From the NCBI GenBank assembly GCA_947629685.1, contig CANREP010000007.1, positions 1 to 64,000 on the forward strand: a DNA stretch of 64,000 bases, read 5' to 3'. Below are positions 8,516-17,504 of the stretch, piece after piece. Made by a program: the position numbers and the translations under genes. The notes beneath the pieces were generated by a model. It was given only the letters and a program-made list of their open reading frames with translations. It was not told the origin of the DNA and made no database searches. Within the stretch, counting starts at the first letter, position 1. The number at the start of each line of letters is the position of its first letter. Source of the DNA: an uncultured Phascolarctobacterium sp. (GTDB lineage: Bacteria > Bacillota > Negativicutes > Acidaminococcales > Acidaminococcaceae).

Positions 8516-8969
8516 AGTACCCCAAATATTTTATAAATCCCTCTAACCCAGCCATAATATCATCATACGTACTATCAAAATCACCCGTATACCAAGGATC
8601 GGCAATGCTTTGTCCCCTGCGTCCCGCGTAGTCCAGCAGCAAACTTACTTTACCAAGTCTGTCGCTGCCTATAATCCTGTTGATATTGCGCAAGTTATTG
8701 CTGTCCATAGCAATGATATAGTCAAATTCTGCATAATCTTTAATGGTAAGCTGTCGCGCATATTTTCCAGCCACGCTGATACCATATTGCGCCAGTTTAT
8801 TTTTAGTACCTCTATGCACAGGATTGCCAATTTCTTCCCTGCTGGTAGCACTGGACTGGATATAAAATTCATCCGCCTTGCCTAATTTCTGCACCATATC
8901 TTTCAGTAAAAACTCCGCCATCGGCGAGCGGCAGATATTGCCGTAGCACACGAACATGATTTTTGGCAT
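8514..8969 (-). CDS. Low-molecular-weight protein tyrosine phosphatase
   Basis: 151 residues, the usual length. Catalytic P-loop FVCYGNICRSP (C-X5-R-S) near the N-terminus, and the general-acid aspartate in the DPWYTGDFDSTYDDI segment near the C-terminus. It hydrolyses phosphotyrosine, perhaps on kinases of polysaccharide export, but no such partner is in this window. AAAGGAG precedes the ATG. It is the last normal-composition gene before the AT-rich island. Confidence 0.95.
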   Translation of the reverse strand: MPKIMFVCYGNICRSPMAEFLLKDMVQKLGKADEFYIQSSATSREEIGNPVHRGTKNKLAQYGISVAGKYARQLTIKDYAEFDYIIAMDSNNLRNINRIIGSDRLGKVSLLLDYAGRRGQSIADPWYTGDFDSTYDDIMAGLEGFIKYLGY

Positions 8970-9269
8970 AATTTTTAAACTCCTTTAAAACACTTATCTC
9001 CCTTACTTTACGGAATTTCTATGATATAAAACTAACACTAAATAATATACTTATTAATTATTATAACTACCGCTTACTACTTATTTTCTATTTCTTGGTT
9101 TTAATATTTCTTTTATTAATATTAAAGCACAAGAATGATTCAGGCTTTCTTTTATAACTTAATATAAACATTATTTAACTATTAACTATTTTTCTATGAA
9201 TAAACATGAGGCAATAAAATATGTATTGAGAGAATCCAAGCCATTAAAAATTTTACTAACCAGTAATAA
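8970..9269. other. AT-rich intergenic stretch, no gene found
   Basis: This non-coding stretch between the tyrosine phosphatase gene and the type III toxin locus is strongly AT-rich on both strands. No open frame with a ribosome site, no tRNA and no clear repeat is visible. It marks the left edge of the island. Only the promoter of the phosphatase gene is expected near 8985-9050, but no convincing -35/-10 pair stands out. Confidence 0.5.
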
Positions 9270-9275
9270 AGCAAA

Positions 9276-9322
9276 ACAAAATAAGCTTGTATTTCAAGTA
9301 ATCTATTTGTAACACAAGCTTA
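9276..9322 (-). terminator. Terminator after the type III toxin gene
   Basis: Nine-base stem TAAGCTTGT (9282-9290) with ACAAGCTTA (9314-9322) and a loop of 23 bases, followed on the minus strand by a T-rich tract. It ends the toxin-antitoxin transcript. Confidence 0.65.
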
Positions 9323-9331
9323 GATTTTATA

Positions 9332-9805
9332 TTATTTATCATTTATTTTTAATTTTTCTAAGATAGCCATTATATCTGGCTGAGTAGGAGTAAACTTTAT
9401 TCCCTTCTTTAACAGCCGCAAAACCTTATTAGCTTTCCGCTCAATTGTTCTGGCTATATGTTCACTTGTTACCATTAAATGATTTCCTGCAATAGTATAT
9501 TCTCGTTCTATATATTTCTCTGTAATAGGAAACATATCTTGTATAAGAAACGCACTTTCTCTACTGTCATCCAATTTTACAATATGTATAATATCACAAG
9601 GTTTACCTGCCTTTTCTTTACTTTCAATAATTTTTTTATATTTATCTATTCTGCTTGATAACGGTATCATCCAAAATATTTCCATTGCAGAATCCTTTAA
9701 ACAATAATAATGTGGTCTATTTCCATCTTTATTTCCTTTAAGATACGGTTCAGCCATATCTAAAAAAAATTGGTCTTTTATAATGTAGAATCCTGTTTTC
9801 TTCAT
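9332..9805 (-). CDS. cptN: Type III toxin-antitoxin system toxin, CptN-like endoribonuclease
   Basis: 157 residues of the ToxN/AbiQ superfamily, CptN branch by resemblance: PYLKGNKDGNRPHYYCLKDS, FWMIPLSSRIDKYKKII and the C-terminal KKGIKFTPTQPDIM. Toxins of this group cleave cellular RNA and are held inactive by a small pseudoknotted RNA made from tandem repeats just upstream. Exactly that is present here: two 45-nt repeats with a promoter, then a hairpin terminator, then this gene with AGGG before the ATG. The attenuator between repeats and toxin would keep antitoxin RNA in excess. Catalytic activity is inferred from the family. Confidence 0.93.
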   Translation of the reverse strand: MKKTGFYIIKDQFFLDMAEPYLKGNKDGNRPHYYCLKDSAMEIFWMIPLSSRIDKYKKIIESKEKAGKPCDIIHIVKLDDSRESAFLIQDMFPITEKYIEREYTIAGNHLMVTSEHIARTIERKANKVLRLLKKGIKFTPTQPDIMAILEKLKINDK

Positions 9806-9834
9806 TGTTTATATCCCTATCATAGTTTATATAG

Positions 9835-9860
9835 AAAAATCCCCCGCTTTACAGCGGAGG
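9835..9860 (-). terminator. Attenuating terminator between antitoxin RNA repeats and toxin gene
   Basis: On the minus strand an eight-pair stem (9853-9860 with 9841-9848) closes a GTAA tetraloop and is followed by ATTTTT. Its position, after the repeats and before the toxin, is the standard arrangement of type III systems. Confidence 0.88.
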
Positions 9861-9862
9861 AT

Positions 9863-9952
9863 TAAACTTTCAACCCAACCATTTATATACCGCATATTGG
9901 TCAGCGGTAAACTTTCAACCCAACCATTTATATACCGCATATTGGTCAGCGG
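9863..9952 (-). repeat. Two perfect 45-bp direct tandem repeats
   Basis: Unit 1 is 9863-9907 and unit 2 is 9908-9952, identical at every base. There are no spacers between them, so this is not a CRISPR array. They are the antitoxin RNA units of the type III system. Confidence 0.97.
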
Positions 9953-9964
9953 TAAACTTTCTTT
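9863..9964 (-). ncRNA. cptI: CptI-like antitoxin RNA (two 45-nt repeats plus a partial one)
   Basis: Two identical, directly adjacent 45-base units (9863-9907 and 9908-9952), plus nine bases of a third at the promoter-proximal end. Read on the minus strand, each unit can form an H-type pseudoknot: stem 1 ACCGC/GCGGU, with the stem-1 loop bases GACCA pairing with UGGUU further downstream. Type III toxins cut the precursor into single units and each unit binds and blocks the toxin; the 45-nt size fits CptI. Driven by the promoter at 9973-10001. Confidence 0.9.
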
Positions 9965-9972
9965 CCATATAT

Positions 9973-10001
9973 ATTTTAACAAGTACGAAAATAAAAGTCA
10001 A
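9973..10001 (-). promoter_or_regulatory. Sigma-70 promoter of the antitoxin RNA/toxin transcript
   Basis: On the minus strand TTGACT (9996-10001), a 17-base spacer and TAAAAT (9973-9978). Predicted start is at about 9965, immediately before the repeats. Confidence 0.85.
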
Positions 10002-10064
10002 TATAGTCTATCGCTATCATTCTCTGGCATTAATCATCAAATATTCCAACATACAATATTTGTA

Positions 10065-10958
10065 TTATACATCTAACGACCCAATATATTTACTATTATA
10101 TCTATCTAGTTTCTTTTTATTTTCAAGAAAATCTACCGAATAATTTTCATTAGAAACGTACACATCTACGATACCACTATTACAATCAAAAATAATATTT
10201 CCTGCTGTATTTTGTGTAATAGTGTTATATCCAGACAAATAATTTATTTTCTCTGACGGCGCTTCTCCAATTACCACGATTTTAGGATTTATCTTTTCCA
10301 TCCATTCTTTTGGTATTTTACCACTTTTGCGACCATGGTGAGGCGCAAATATAATATCCGCTTTTGGTAATTCAATTATATTTTTAATTTTTTCCATAAA
10401 TGTATTTTCTAAATCACCAAACCATAGTACTGTAACACCATCATGCAAAGAATACTTTATAATCGGAGATATATTATTAGGACTTTTTCCAGCTTTAACA
10501 TTAGATAATTCTGATATGTAATCTTCATTACTCGTTATTGGCCATAAAATATTAATTCCGGATGACCCATACTTTTTTTCATTATCATCTTTATTCATCC
10601 AACACCGAGAACACCCTCGATAAATATGAAACACTTTTTTCTTCGAATCTCTAAGCTCACAATAGCGCTTAAAATCTTCTGTTTCATCACTTTTTGTAGC
10701 TTCGTTAGCTACACAGTAAAAATTTAAGATTTTTATGTTGTCATCCAAATATTTTAAGCCATGAATGTGATCTTCATCAGGATGTGTAGATATAAACCTA
10801 TGGATATCTTTATACCTTGATTCAGATATTATTTCATCTGTGATTTCTTTTTTATTTGTGTCATCCATATTGCAATCAATAATTGTAAAATTACTGCTTC
10901 CATGTTTTATGTAGAACATATCTCCATTGCCGACAGATATAGATTTAATAATGCTCAT
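10065..10958 (-). CDS. ComEC-type MBL-fold metallohydrolase
   Basis: 297 residues. The metallo-beta-lactamase metal-binding motif is STHPDEDHIHGL (HxDxDH, about residues 59-64), with a later APHHGRKSGK as in the stand-alone hydrolase domains related to the ComEC C-terminus. No signal peptide, so cytoplasmic. It lies 17 bases after a membrane protein gene and is the last gene of the restriction-modification run. Enzymes of this type appear in defence gene neighbourhoods, but the substrate is unknown; a nuclease or nucleotide hydrolase role is inference. AGGTGG precedes the ATG. Confidence 0.85.
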   Translation of the reverse strand: MSIIKSISVGNGDMFYIKHGSSNFTIIDCNMDDTNKKEITDEIISESRYKDIHRFISTHPDEDHIHGLKYLDDNIKILNFYCVANEATKSDETEDFKRYCELRDSKKKVFHIYRGCSRCWMNKDDNEKKYGSSGINILWPITSNEDYISELSNVKAGKSPNNISPIIKYSLHDGVTVLWFGDLENTFMEKIKNIIELPKADIIFAPHHGRKSGKIPKEWMEKINPKIVVIGEAPSEKINYLSGYNTITQNTAGNIIFDCNSGIVDVYVSNENYSVDFLENKKKLDRYNSKYIGSLDV

Positions 10959-10975
10959 TTTATACCACCTCTTAT

Positions 10976-11542
10976 CTATTTCTCAGTTTGTTTTGATTTA
11001 ACATACTTTTCTACTCGTTCTCTGATATAATCTGTTTGTTTTTTATAACTGATTACAAACAATATAATAATTAATAAACAAGCAACAATAAAAACTATAT
11101 TATTCCCTGTAACTCCAAAATTATTTATACAGTCATACAGAAACCAATCATATACTTTTACTCCTATTACAGCAATGAGCATTGCTATAATTGTGCGATA
11201 AGTATTATTAGTTTCATTTAAAATTTTGATAAAAGAATTATTTTCAGATGCTTCTATATAATCACTGTACGGAGCAAAATTAAGAAAGGCTTCTTTTTCT
11301 TTTGTCTTTTTATTTTTTATCTTAATTGACTTCAGAAATTTTTCAATAAAAATTGAGCCAATACGGCTTATAATCATTCCTATAAAATAACAAAGAAATA
11401 ATTTTTCCCATATTTCTCCAGTTTGTAATGAAATTCTTGTAGTTTTCTCTACAATGCTACAAAAAATTATGCCCGGAAACAAATTATTAAAAATGTCATA
11501 AGAAGAAATTTTTACAAATAAGTTTTTAATAATATCTTCCAT
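10976..11542 (-). CDS. Putative membrane protein of the defence island, function unknown
   Basis: 188 residues; not recognised as a named family. Hydrophobic segments lie around residues 20-33, 47-65, 115-133 and 146-165, with a lysine-rich cytoplasmic loop (about 70-85) and a charged C-terminal tail. No signal peptide. It is directly upstream of the MBL hydrolase and the two are probably one unit; a membrane effector next to a soluble enzyme is a typical two-gene defence layout, but this is inference. AGGAG precedes the ATG. Confidence 0.75.
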   Translation of the reverse strand: MEDIIKNLFVKISSYDIFNNLFPGIIFCSIVEKTTRISLQTGEIWEKLFLCYFIGMIISRIGSIFIEKFLKSIKIKNKKTKEKEAFLNFAPYSDYIEASENNSFIKILNETNNTYRTIIAMLIAVIGVKVYDWFLYDCINNFGVTGNNIVFIVACLLIIILFVISYKKQTDYIRERVEKYVKSKQTEK

Positions 11543-11561
11543 TGCAAAGCTCCTATTTTAC

Positions 11562-11573
11562 TCAAATATTTGA
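11562..11573. promoter_or_regulatory. Perfect 12-bp palindrome upstream of the membrane protein gene
   Basis: TCAAATATTTGA in the 90-base gap between the methyltransferase gene and the membrane protein gene, ending about ten bases before the ribosome binding site. Possible operator; could be chance in AT-rich DNA. Confidence 0.3.
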
Positions 11574-11632
11574 CAACCTAAAAATATATCAATTCAATTT
11601 TTGCAAAATCATCATCTTACCCATCTTCCCCC

Positions 11633-13462
11633 CTACACATCCCAAACAGTTTCATCACCGCAGATATTACGGATTTTCAGGCGCAAAGGTTTTTCTTTGC
11701 ATAAGATTCTGCCATCCCAGAAATCTTTTGTTTTCTCACCGTTAACTATAATATAGCCGTTTTTATCAATTTTTATCTCACTGTCAGAATGCCATTCGCC
11801 ATCTTGCGCAGTGCAGTCAACACTCAGCATTTCTATCAGCTCCAAACCTTCTTCACTAATGGTAATGGGAGTAAATTCTTTCTTAGTATTCAGAAGATTT
11901 TTATCGTTAAATTCGGCAATTTTTCCCTGTACACGGTCGCTTACAAAGCTGTCAATACTTACAGCATAACCGCCAAACAAATCTTCATGTACTTCATCTA
12001 CATGAAATTCTGCATAATCTTCTATTACAACATCATCAAGAACTGTTTTTAGATCACGCAGCTCAATTTCAACGGTGGTGCTATCATCTTCAGCAATAAA
12101 TTTATTGATTTCATCTTCACTGGTAATATCTACATAATACACGATAACTTTTTTAATATCGCTGCTTAAATCCGGTATAGCCTGATGAATAATACGGTTC
12201 ATCAGTACCTTATCAAGCAGTTTGGTACTGCTGTCCATCAGGTTGGGAACATACACCGGAACAGTACCAAGCTTACTGTCTGTAATAATACCTTCCCAGA
12301 AAGAATCTAAAGAATCTTCATTTTTCAGACCGGGAATAAGTGTCTTAATTTTATCCATAGTCTGCACAGGATTGCGATACAGCTGCACGCCGTCTTTAAT
12401 TTCTAATACATCAAATTCTGCGCCATCAGCTCTTAAACGGTCACGGGTAGTCTGGATAGAATTAAGACCGACATCACAGTGAATAAATCTACGGCCAAGC
12501 TTATTGGCTACAGCAGCAGTAACACCACTGCCGCCAAAAAAGTCAGCTACAAGCATTTCTTGATTTGACGCAGATTTTATTACCTTTTCTAATAACGCTT
12601 CTGGCTTTTGCGTTGCATAATCCATTCGTTCTTTAGCAAATGGATTTATTATTGAAATTTCCCATACATCTTCTGGAAATTTTCCATCTTCATTTGGCTT
12701 ATAGTTTAATACTCTATCTGCACTTCCAGTATTACTATATTTATTTCTTGCAAGAGTTGTTGGGGAATATTCATCTCTTACATCATCATAATTAAAAATA
12801 TGTTTATCATCTATTTTACTATACCAAAATAATGTATCATGTTTTTTACCGAATGACCTCTTACTAGTTCTTGCTCCAGCATATTTCCATATTATTTCAT
12901 TAATAAAATTATCCTCCCCAAAAATTTCATCAAGCAATATTTTTACATAATGACCAATATGCCAATCTAAATGCACATAAATAGACGCTGTTTCACTCAT
13001 TACTGACTTAATCGCCATCAGATTTTCATACATCCAGTTCAGATATTTTTCTTTATCCCACACATCGCCATACATTTTTTCTTCAAAAGCTTTCAGCTCT
13101 TCAAGGTCAAGTTCCTGTTCTGCCCTGACAATAGCTTCTGCTACCTTGGGGTTACGGCGAATATATACCTTCTTAGCATAATCTGCGCCGCTGGCAAAAG
13201 GCGGGTCAATGTATACCAGGTCAACCTTAATTCCCTGCTCTTTTAAATAAGCGCAGGCGGAAACACATTCGCCGCGGATAATCATATTACCGTCTTTATT
13301 TTCACCTACTGTCTCCTGCTTTTCCATTTCATATAACGGCATTCCACGCTGCAAGGTCATAGAAACCTCGTCAGCACCTTTATACTTCAGTATTCTGTTA
13401 AAATTAAGTACTGCCTGCCCTTCAACAGGCTCCGGGATAAATGGTACATATTTTACAGGCAT
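11633..13462 (-). CDS. mod: Type III restriction-modification DNA methyltransferase (Mod)
   Basis: 609 residues. Methyltransferase motif IV (DPPF, residues 86-89) comes before motif I (DFFGGSG, residues 307-313), the beta-class order of type III Mod proteins that make N6-methyladenine. The region between (about 190-290) includes the variable target-recognition part, and [11 protein letters not shown] is motif X-like. It both protects host DNA and gives sequence specificity to the Res subunit encoded upstream. The ATG overlaps the stop of the 68-residue gene by one base (TGATG), so the genes are coupled. The recognition sequence cannot be read from the sequence. Confidence 0.95.
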   Translation of the reverse strand: MPVKYVPFIPEPVEGQAVLNFNRILKYKGADEVSMTLQRGMPLYEMEKQETVGENKDGNMIIRGECVSACAYLKEQGIKVDLVYIDPPFASGADYAKKVYIRRNPKVAEAIVRAEQELDLEELKAFEEKMYGDVWDKEKYLNWMYENLMAIKSVMSETASIYVHLDWHIGHYVKILLDEIFGEDNFINEIIWKYAGARTSKRSFGKKHDTLFWYSKIDDKHIFNYDDVRDEYSPTTLARNKYSNTGSADRVLNYKPNEDGKFPEDVWEISIINPFAKERMDYATQKPEALLEKVIKSASNQEMLVADFFGGSGVTAAVANKLGRRFIHCDVGLNSIQTTRDRLRADGAEFDVLEIKDGVQLYRNPVQTMDKIKTLIPGLKNEDSLDSFWEGIITDSKLGTVPVYVPNLMDSSTKLLDKVLMNRIIHQAIPDLSSDIKKVIVYYVDITSEDEINKFIAEDDSTTVEIELRDLKTVLDDVVIEDYAEFHVDEVHEDLFGGYAVSIDSFVSDRVQGKIAEFNDKNLLNTKKEFTPITISEEGLELIEMLSVDCTAQDGEWHSDSEIKIDKNGYIIVNGEKTKDFWDGRILCKEKPLRLKIRNICGDETVWDV

Positions 13463-13668
13463 CAGCGTTGTCCTCCGTTATGCATAAATCTTATAAATTG
13501 TTCAAGTAAAGCAATCATTCCTACGGATGCAGCAATTTCTTTTACTAATTGTTCTTGTTGTACTGGGTTTAATTTATTAAATGCGTCAAGGCACTCTATA
13601 AATTTCTTTTTTGCATCTATATATTTATCATCAAATTCAATACCAATTACCGGTCTAATTTCATTCAT
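13462..13668 (-). CDS. Small protein between Res and Mod, function unknown
   Basis: 68 residues, mostly helical, starting [14 protein letters not shown] and rich in charged residues; no known domain recognised. A GGAG site precedes the ATG. It begins two bases after the res stop codon and its stop overlaps the mod start, so it is translated as part of the restriction-modification operon. It may be a small subunit or regulator of the complex; this is inference from position only. Confidence 0.72.
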   Translation of the reverse strand: MNEIRPVIGIEFDDKYIDAKKKFIECLDAFNKLNPVQQEQLVKEIAASVGMIALLEQFIRFMHNGGQR

Positions 13669-13670
13669 AC

Positions 13671-16532
13671 TCAGTTCTCCTTAAAAAACTCACAAATCTT
13701 TTTATGTGTCAGTTTAATCCTCTCATCTTCTGACATGCTATCTTCCAAATACAGATATTCAAATCTTTCATATCCGTACTGTGCATTATTCTGTCTGGTA
13801 AATTCTCTTTCCATAAAGCTGCGTTTATCCTGAAACTTGGGGTCATTAGCATAAATTTTGCCCTTTGTTTCAACGATAATAGCTTTATGGATTTTATTAT
13901 TTTTACGCTGAATAACCAAAAAGTCCGGCGTATACATCCCTATATAGATCCATTTATTACCGCTGTGCTTATAACATTTAATTTTAAATTCTGTCATGGC
14001 ACGGTCACCATTGTAATAAACTTCCAAATTTAATGTTTCTATTTCCTGCAAGGTAAGTGTTTCTGCTAAGAATCTCTGTTCAAAACTGCTGTCTGTACGA
14101 TAGGGCAGATAATGAAAAGAATGATTTTTCTGAGGATGAGATACCTTGGACGCTTTCAATTTTTCTGCCAGTTCAATATTACCTGTTTCTTCCAGCAGTT
14201 TTATTGCCTGAGCAGTCTTCTTATCCAGCTTCAGTTTGCCTTTATCGTCGGCGATTATATTTTCAACAACATTTTGAGCAGGATAATAGCTCTCAGTATC
14301 GTCTGTTGCAATTACAGGTGTAAAATTAGCTATGTTCAACAAACTTGCCTCATCAGGAATAAGTTCTTCTATAGTAGTAAAATCTCGTTTTTCATAAAAT
14401 GCCTTACGGATATTGGCTTCTACAAGTTTATGGTCATATAAAGAACTAAAATAACGTACATTATCTTTTGTATAAGTAATTTTATTAAAAACATCCTGTA
14501 AAAGCATACGTTTTGCATTTAGCTGCGTCATTGTAATAAAGCCAAAACTGTCTTTAACCATACCATACAGCCATGCGTTAAAAGTCGCAGGTGTTGTTCC
14601 TCTTTCCTCTGACAGTACCTCTGTCTTTTTTATTTGCATGGATAAATCTGTTGTTCTTATGATATTTTCTATATTAGCATTATCAGCAGAAATTTTTATT
14701 TCTGTATCCGTATCACGATTCTTATCAACCATTACCGTATTATAGTTAATTTTTAACTGATAATAATCTATTTTAGGTAATTTTAAATAATCGTTGCGAT
14801 TATAGCGTTTAATAATCGTTTTACTGTTATCCGCAGCAGAAAATTCCTGCAAAGAAATATGCTGTTGCTGCACCAGCTGTGTATTAAGTTTTTCTGCATT
14901 ATCTTTGTTAAGATAAATAAGTGCTGTTTCAGGCATATCTTTTACAACCTGACGCAAACAACGACAGGAAGTCTGTAAAACCATATTTTTAGGGCAGTCA
15001 CCCTCCTGTGAAAGGATAATACCAGTTAAGCTACGGCAATCCCAGCCTTCCTTACCAATCTGTACCAAAAGTATAACTCGTATTTTAGAAATCGGATTGT
15101 CAAGAGTATCAAACTGCATTTGACTATCTGCAGGCTGAGGGTACTTTTTATTACCCTTGTGAAATTTAAGGATTACATCATTATTCAAACCATAATCGCT
15201 AAGAATACGAGAAACTAAAGGATAAACCAATTCTTCACATTTTTCGATAGTACCGCAATAAATGCCAAGTTTAGCAGTTAAACCATCTTGATAAACAGTA
15301 TCTTTGTAAGTATCAAAAAACTGCCTTACACCTTGCTCAATGATTAAACTGCTATCGGCAATATCAGCAATTTTAACTGTAGGACGTTTCAGAAAATTGC
15401 CAATCCCTTCAATAAGCGGATAATAATAAACGATATTTGTAATTTCTGCTGTACCGACAGTCAATTTATCTTCTACTTTTATTTTTTCTGCCTTTTCCAG
15501 ATAAGGTGTACCGGAAAAACCGATAACAGAATTTACAGTTTTATTTTGCGCCCATTTGCTTACAACGGCGCGAAGCTTTATTTCATCACTGACAGCATGA
15601 TGTACTTCATCAATAAAAATCGCTAATGAAGGTAATTTACCAAGCAGGTTCCGCAATTCATTAGCTTTTCTGTCTTTTTCATCATCACTTTCTTCAAAAA
15701 GTTCTATCTGTCCGTCTTTTTCTTTAATACGGTCAAGAATAACTTTTTCTGCATTAGTTACCGCCACTAAGCCAAAAAGCTCTGATAACGGCTGATGATT
15801 AGCAATTTTTTGTACATTGGGATTCTTAACTTTATTAGATTTATTGGCAGTTTTCTGCTGGTCTAAAACCTCAAAAGCAATCATCCTTTTAATATCTGTT
15901 GCCGCTGGTTCCGGTATTATCCAGGCAGGATTAAACTTTTGGATAGTCTTTAAACTTGGCACTACAGAAGATTTTAATCCTGATGGCGCAAAGATAATAA
16001 AGTTATGAGCAAAAGCCGGATTATTGGGCTCATTAGCAGCAAAATACAAATCAAGATAAATAAAAGCTGCCATCAAATAAGTTTTGCCTGCACCCATAGG
16101 AAGGCTAAATAAATAATCTGTATATGAAACTCCATAAAAAGCTTTATTAAAAAATTCGGCATAATTTATACTTGTCGGATCTTTTTTTATTTGCTTTTCA
16201 ATTTTTGCAGAAATCTGCTCACCTCTATCATTTTTAAGGCAGGCATACTCAAATAAAGCAGCAGCAGCAGGATTATTTTTCAAGTAATCGCGAATATTGG
16301 TAGATAACTCTATAACATCTAAATTTATAGAGTTGAATTTACCATTTACAAACAGCGTTTCTAAAGGTTTACATCCACACGCTATTTTCAGAAAAAGATA
16401 AATCTTTATTCCTTCAATTTGAGCATCACGCATTTGCCCTGTTTTCTCAATGTATTCAATTAAATTTTTTACAGTGCATAAATCTGATTTATACCACTCA
16501 TTGCACTTTTTTTCTATCATTTTATAAAACAT
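13671..16532 (-). CDS. res: Type III restriction enzyme Res subunit (DEAD/DEAH helicase plus nuclease)
   Basis: About 953 residues. Walker A LPMGAGKTYL (GAGKT at about 147-151), Walker B IFIDEVHHA (DEVH at about 308-311), a C-terminal helicase lobe with QIGKEGWDC and LQTSCRCLRQ, and a C-terminal PD-ExK nuclease core: PDFLV at about 869 and VETKGK with Glu at about 888 and Lys at about 890. This is the translocating endonuclease that works with Mod. The start at 16532 (MFYKMIEKK) follows AAGGAG; an upstream TTG reading to 16559 has no ribosome site. Located 16 bases after fic. Confidence 0.94.
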   Translation of the reverse strand: MFYKMIEKKCNEWYKSDLCTVKNLIEYIEKTGQMRDAQIEGIKIYLFLKIACGCKPLETLFVNGKFNSINLDVIELSTNIRDYLKNNPAAAALFEYACLKNDRGEQISAKIEKQIKKDPTSINYAEFFNKAFYGVSYTDYLFSLPMGAGKTYLMAAFIYLDLYFAANEPNNPAFAHNFIIFAPSGLKSSVVPSLKTIQKFNPAWIIPEPAATDIKRMIAFEVLDQQKTANKSNKVKNPNVQKIANHQPLSELFGLVAVTNAEKVILDRIKEKDGQIELFEESDDEKDRKANELRNLLGKLPSLAIFIDEVHHAVSDEIKLRAVVSKWAQNKTVNSVIGFSGTPYLEKAEKIKVEDKLTVGTAEITNIVYYYPLIEGIGNFLKRPTVKIADIADSSLIIEQGVRQFFDTYKDTVYQDGLTAKLGIYCGTIEKCEELVYPLVSRILSDYGLNNDVILKFHKGNKKYPQPADSQMQFDTLDNPISKIRVILLVQIGKEGWDCRSLTGIILSQEGDCPKNMVLQTSCRCLRQVVKDMPETALIYLNKDNAEKLNTQLVQQQHISLQEFSAADNSKTIIKRYNRNDYLKLPKIDYYQLKINYNTVMVDKNRDTDTEIKISADNANIENIIRTTDLSMQIKKTEVLSEERGTTPATFNAWLYGMVKDSFGFITMTQLNAKRMLLQDVFNKITYTKDNVRYFSSLYDHKLVEANIRKAFYEKRDFTTIEELIPDEASLLNIANFTPVIATDDTESYYPAQNVVENIIADDKGKLKLDKKTAQAIKLLEETGNIELAEKLKASKVSHPQKNHSFHYLPYRTDSSFEQRFLAETLTLQEIETLNLEVYYNGDRAMTEFKIKCYKHSGNKWIYIGMYTPDFLVIQRKNNKIHKAIIVETKGKIYANDPKFQDKRSFMEREFTRQNNAQYGYERFEYLYLEDSMSEDERIKLTHKKICEFFKEN

Positions 16533-16548
16533 AAAATACTCCTTAAAT

Positions 16549-17439
16549 TCAATGCTCAATCCTGAAATAATCTAAATACGCTTTATATTTATCCTGTGCG
16601 GAAAGACAAGTATCTTTCAGATAACCTTTTTCCCTGTCCCATTCTTTTAAACCTCGATAATAGAAAAGTTTCAGATTATCCTCAATGATAAAAGGCACTA
16701 TATTATATTTAAGACACTCTTTAAACATAATCAGCCTGCCCACACGGCCATTGCCATCCTGAAATGGATGTATTTTTTCAAACTTCACATGAAAATCCAG
16801 TATGTCATCTAAAGTTTTGTCATGCTTAGAATTGTATTCTCGCAGCAATTCTTTTATTTTACCCGCAACTTCTTCCGGTAATACAGCTTGCATACCGCCT
16901 ACTTCATTTGGCAGTTTTTTATAATCACCTGCTGCAAACCAGTCTTTTCTCGCATCACTGATACCATTTTTTAATGTCAGATGCAGCTCCTTAATGAATT
17001 TTTCCGTTAAGCTTGCTTTCGCATTGTCTATAATCATATCGATGCAGCGAAAATGATTGGCGGTTTCAATTATATCGTCTACATTAAGTACTTCATTTTC
17101 TATACCGATAGTGTTAGTTTCAAAAATATACCTTGTCTGCTCATGGGTTAAACGACTGCCCTCCATATGGTTGGAGTTATAAGTCAGCTCAATCTGTGTT
17201 TTATGATAAATTCCTCCGGGATACTTATTCTTTTTTTCCGAGCGTAAAATATCCAATAGCATAACTGGCAGCTTTTGTCGTTTATTGCTTCGTTCAGGTT
17301 TTTTAGCATTTGCAGGAATTTTCCATGTTTTTCCCTCCAAAAATGCACTGTCCACACGACCACTGGCACAATAGTTTCGTACGCTGCGCTCTGATATATC
17401 CCATTTTTTAGCTATGTCAGCAACTGAAAGATATTTCAT
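16549..17439 (-). CDS. Fic-domain protein with N-terminal helix-turn-helix
   Basis: 296 residues. Residues 1-45 look like an excisionase/MerR-type winged helix (SVADIAKKWDISERSVRNYC). The Fic core has the catalytic loop HPFQDGNGR at 224-232. An inhibitory-helix motif S-x-x-x-E-G (S89 to G94) lies N-terminal to it, as in self-inhibited class II Fic proteins. Fic enzymes transfer AMP or other groups to proteins. First gene of the res-mod run, sharing its promoter; it may act as a regulator or as a second toxin-like defence layer (inference). Confidence 0.92.
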   Translation of the reverse strand: MKYLSVADIAKKWDISERSVRNYCASGRVDSAFLEGKTWKIPANAKKPERSNKRQKLPVMLLDILRSEKKNKYPGGIYHKTQIELTYNSNHMEGSRLTHEQTRYIFETNTIGIENEVLNVDDIIETANHFRCIDMIIDNAKASLTEKFIKELHLTLKNGISDARKDWFAAGDYKKLPNEVGGMQAVLPEEVAGKIKELLREYNSKHDKTLDDILDFHVKFEKIHPFQDGNGRVGRLIMFKECLKYNIVPFIIEDNLKLFYYRGLKEWDREKGYLKDTCLSAQDKYKAYLDYFRIEH

Positions 17440-17476
17440 CTGTATCCCCCATAAAAAATCATAGTAAACTTATTCT

Positions 17477-17504
17477 ATTTTATAGTATATTACATTATCG
17501 GCAA
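17477..17504 (-). promoter_or_regulatory. Promoter of the fic-res-mod operon
   Basis: On the minus strand TTGCCG (17499-17504), a 16-base spacer and TAAAAT (17477-17482), about 40 bases before the fic start, which has a GGGGGA ribosome site. Confidence 0.6.

Noticed and set aside
8970-9331. Possible tRNA or attachment site at the left edge of the island
   Set aside because: No tRNA-like TpsiC sequence, no direct repeat matching the right edge, and no integrase.
9863-9952. Possible CRISPR array
   Set aside because: Only two repeats, directly abutting with no spacers and no cas genes; explained by the type III antitoxin RNA.
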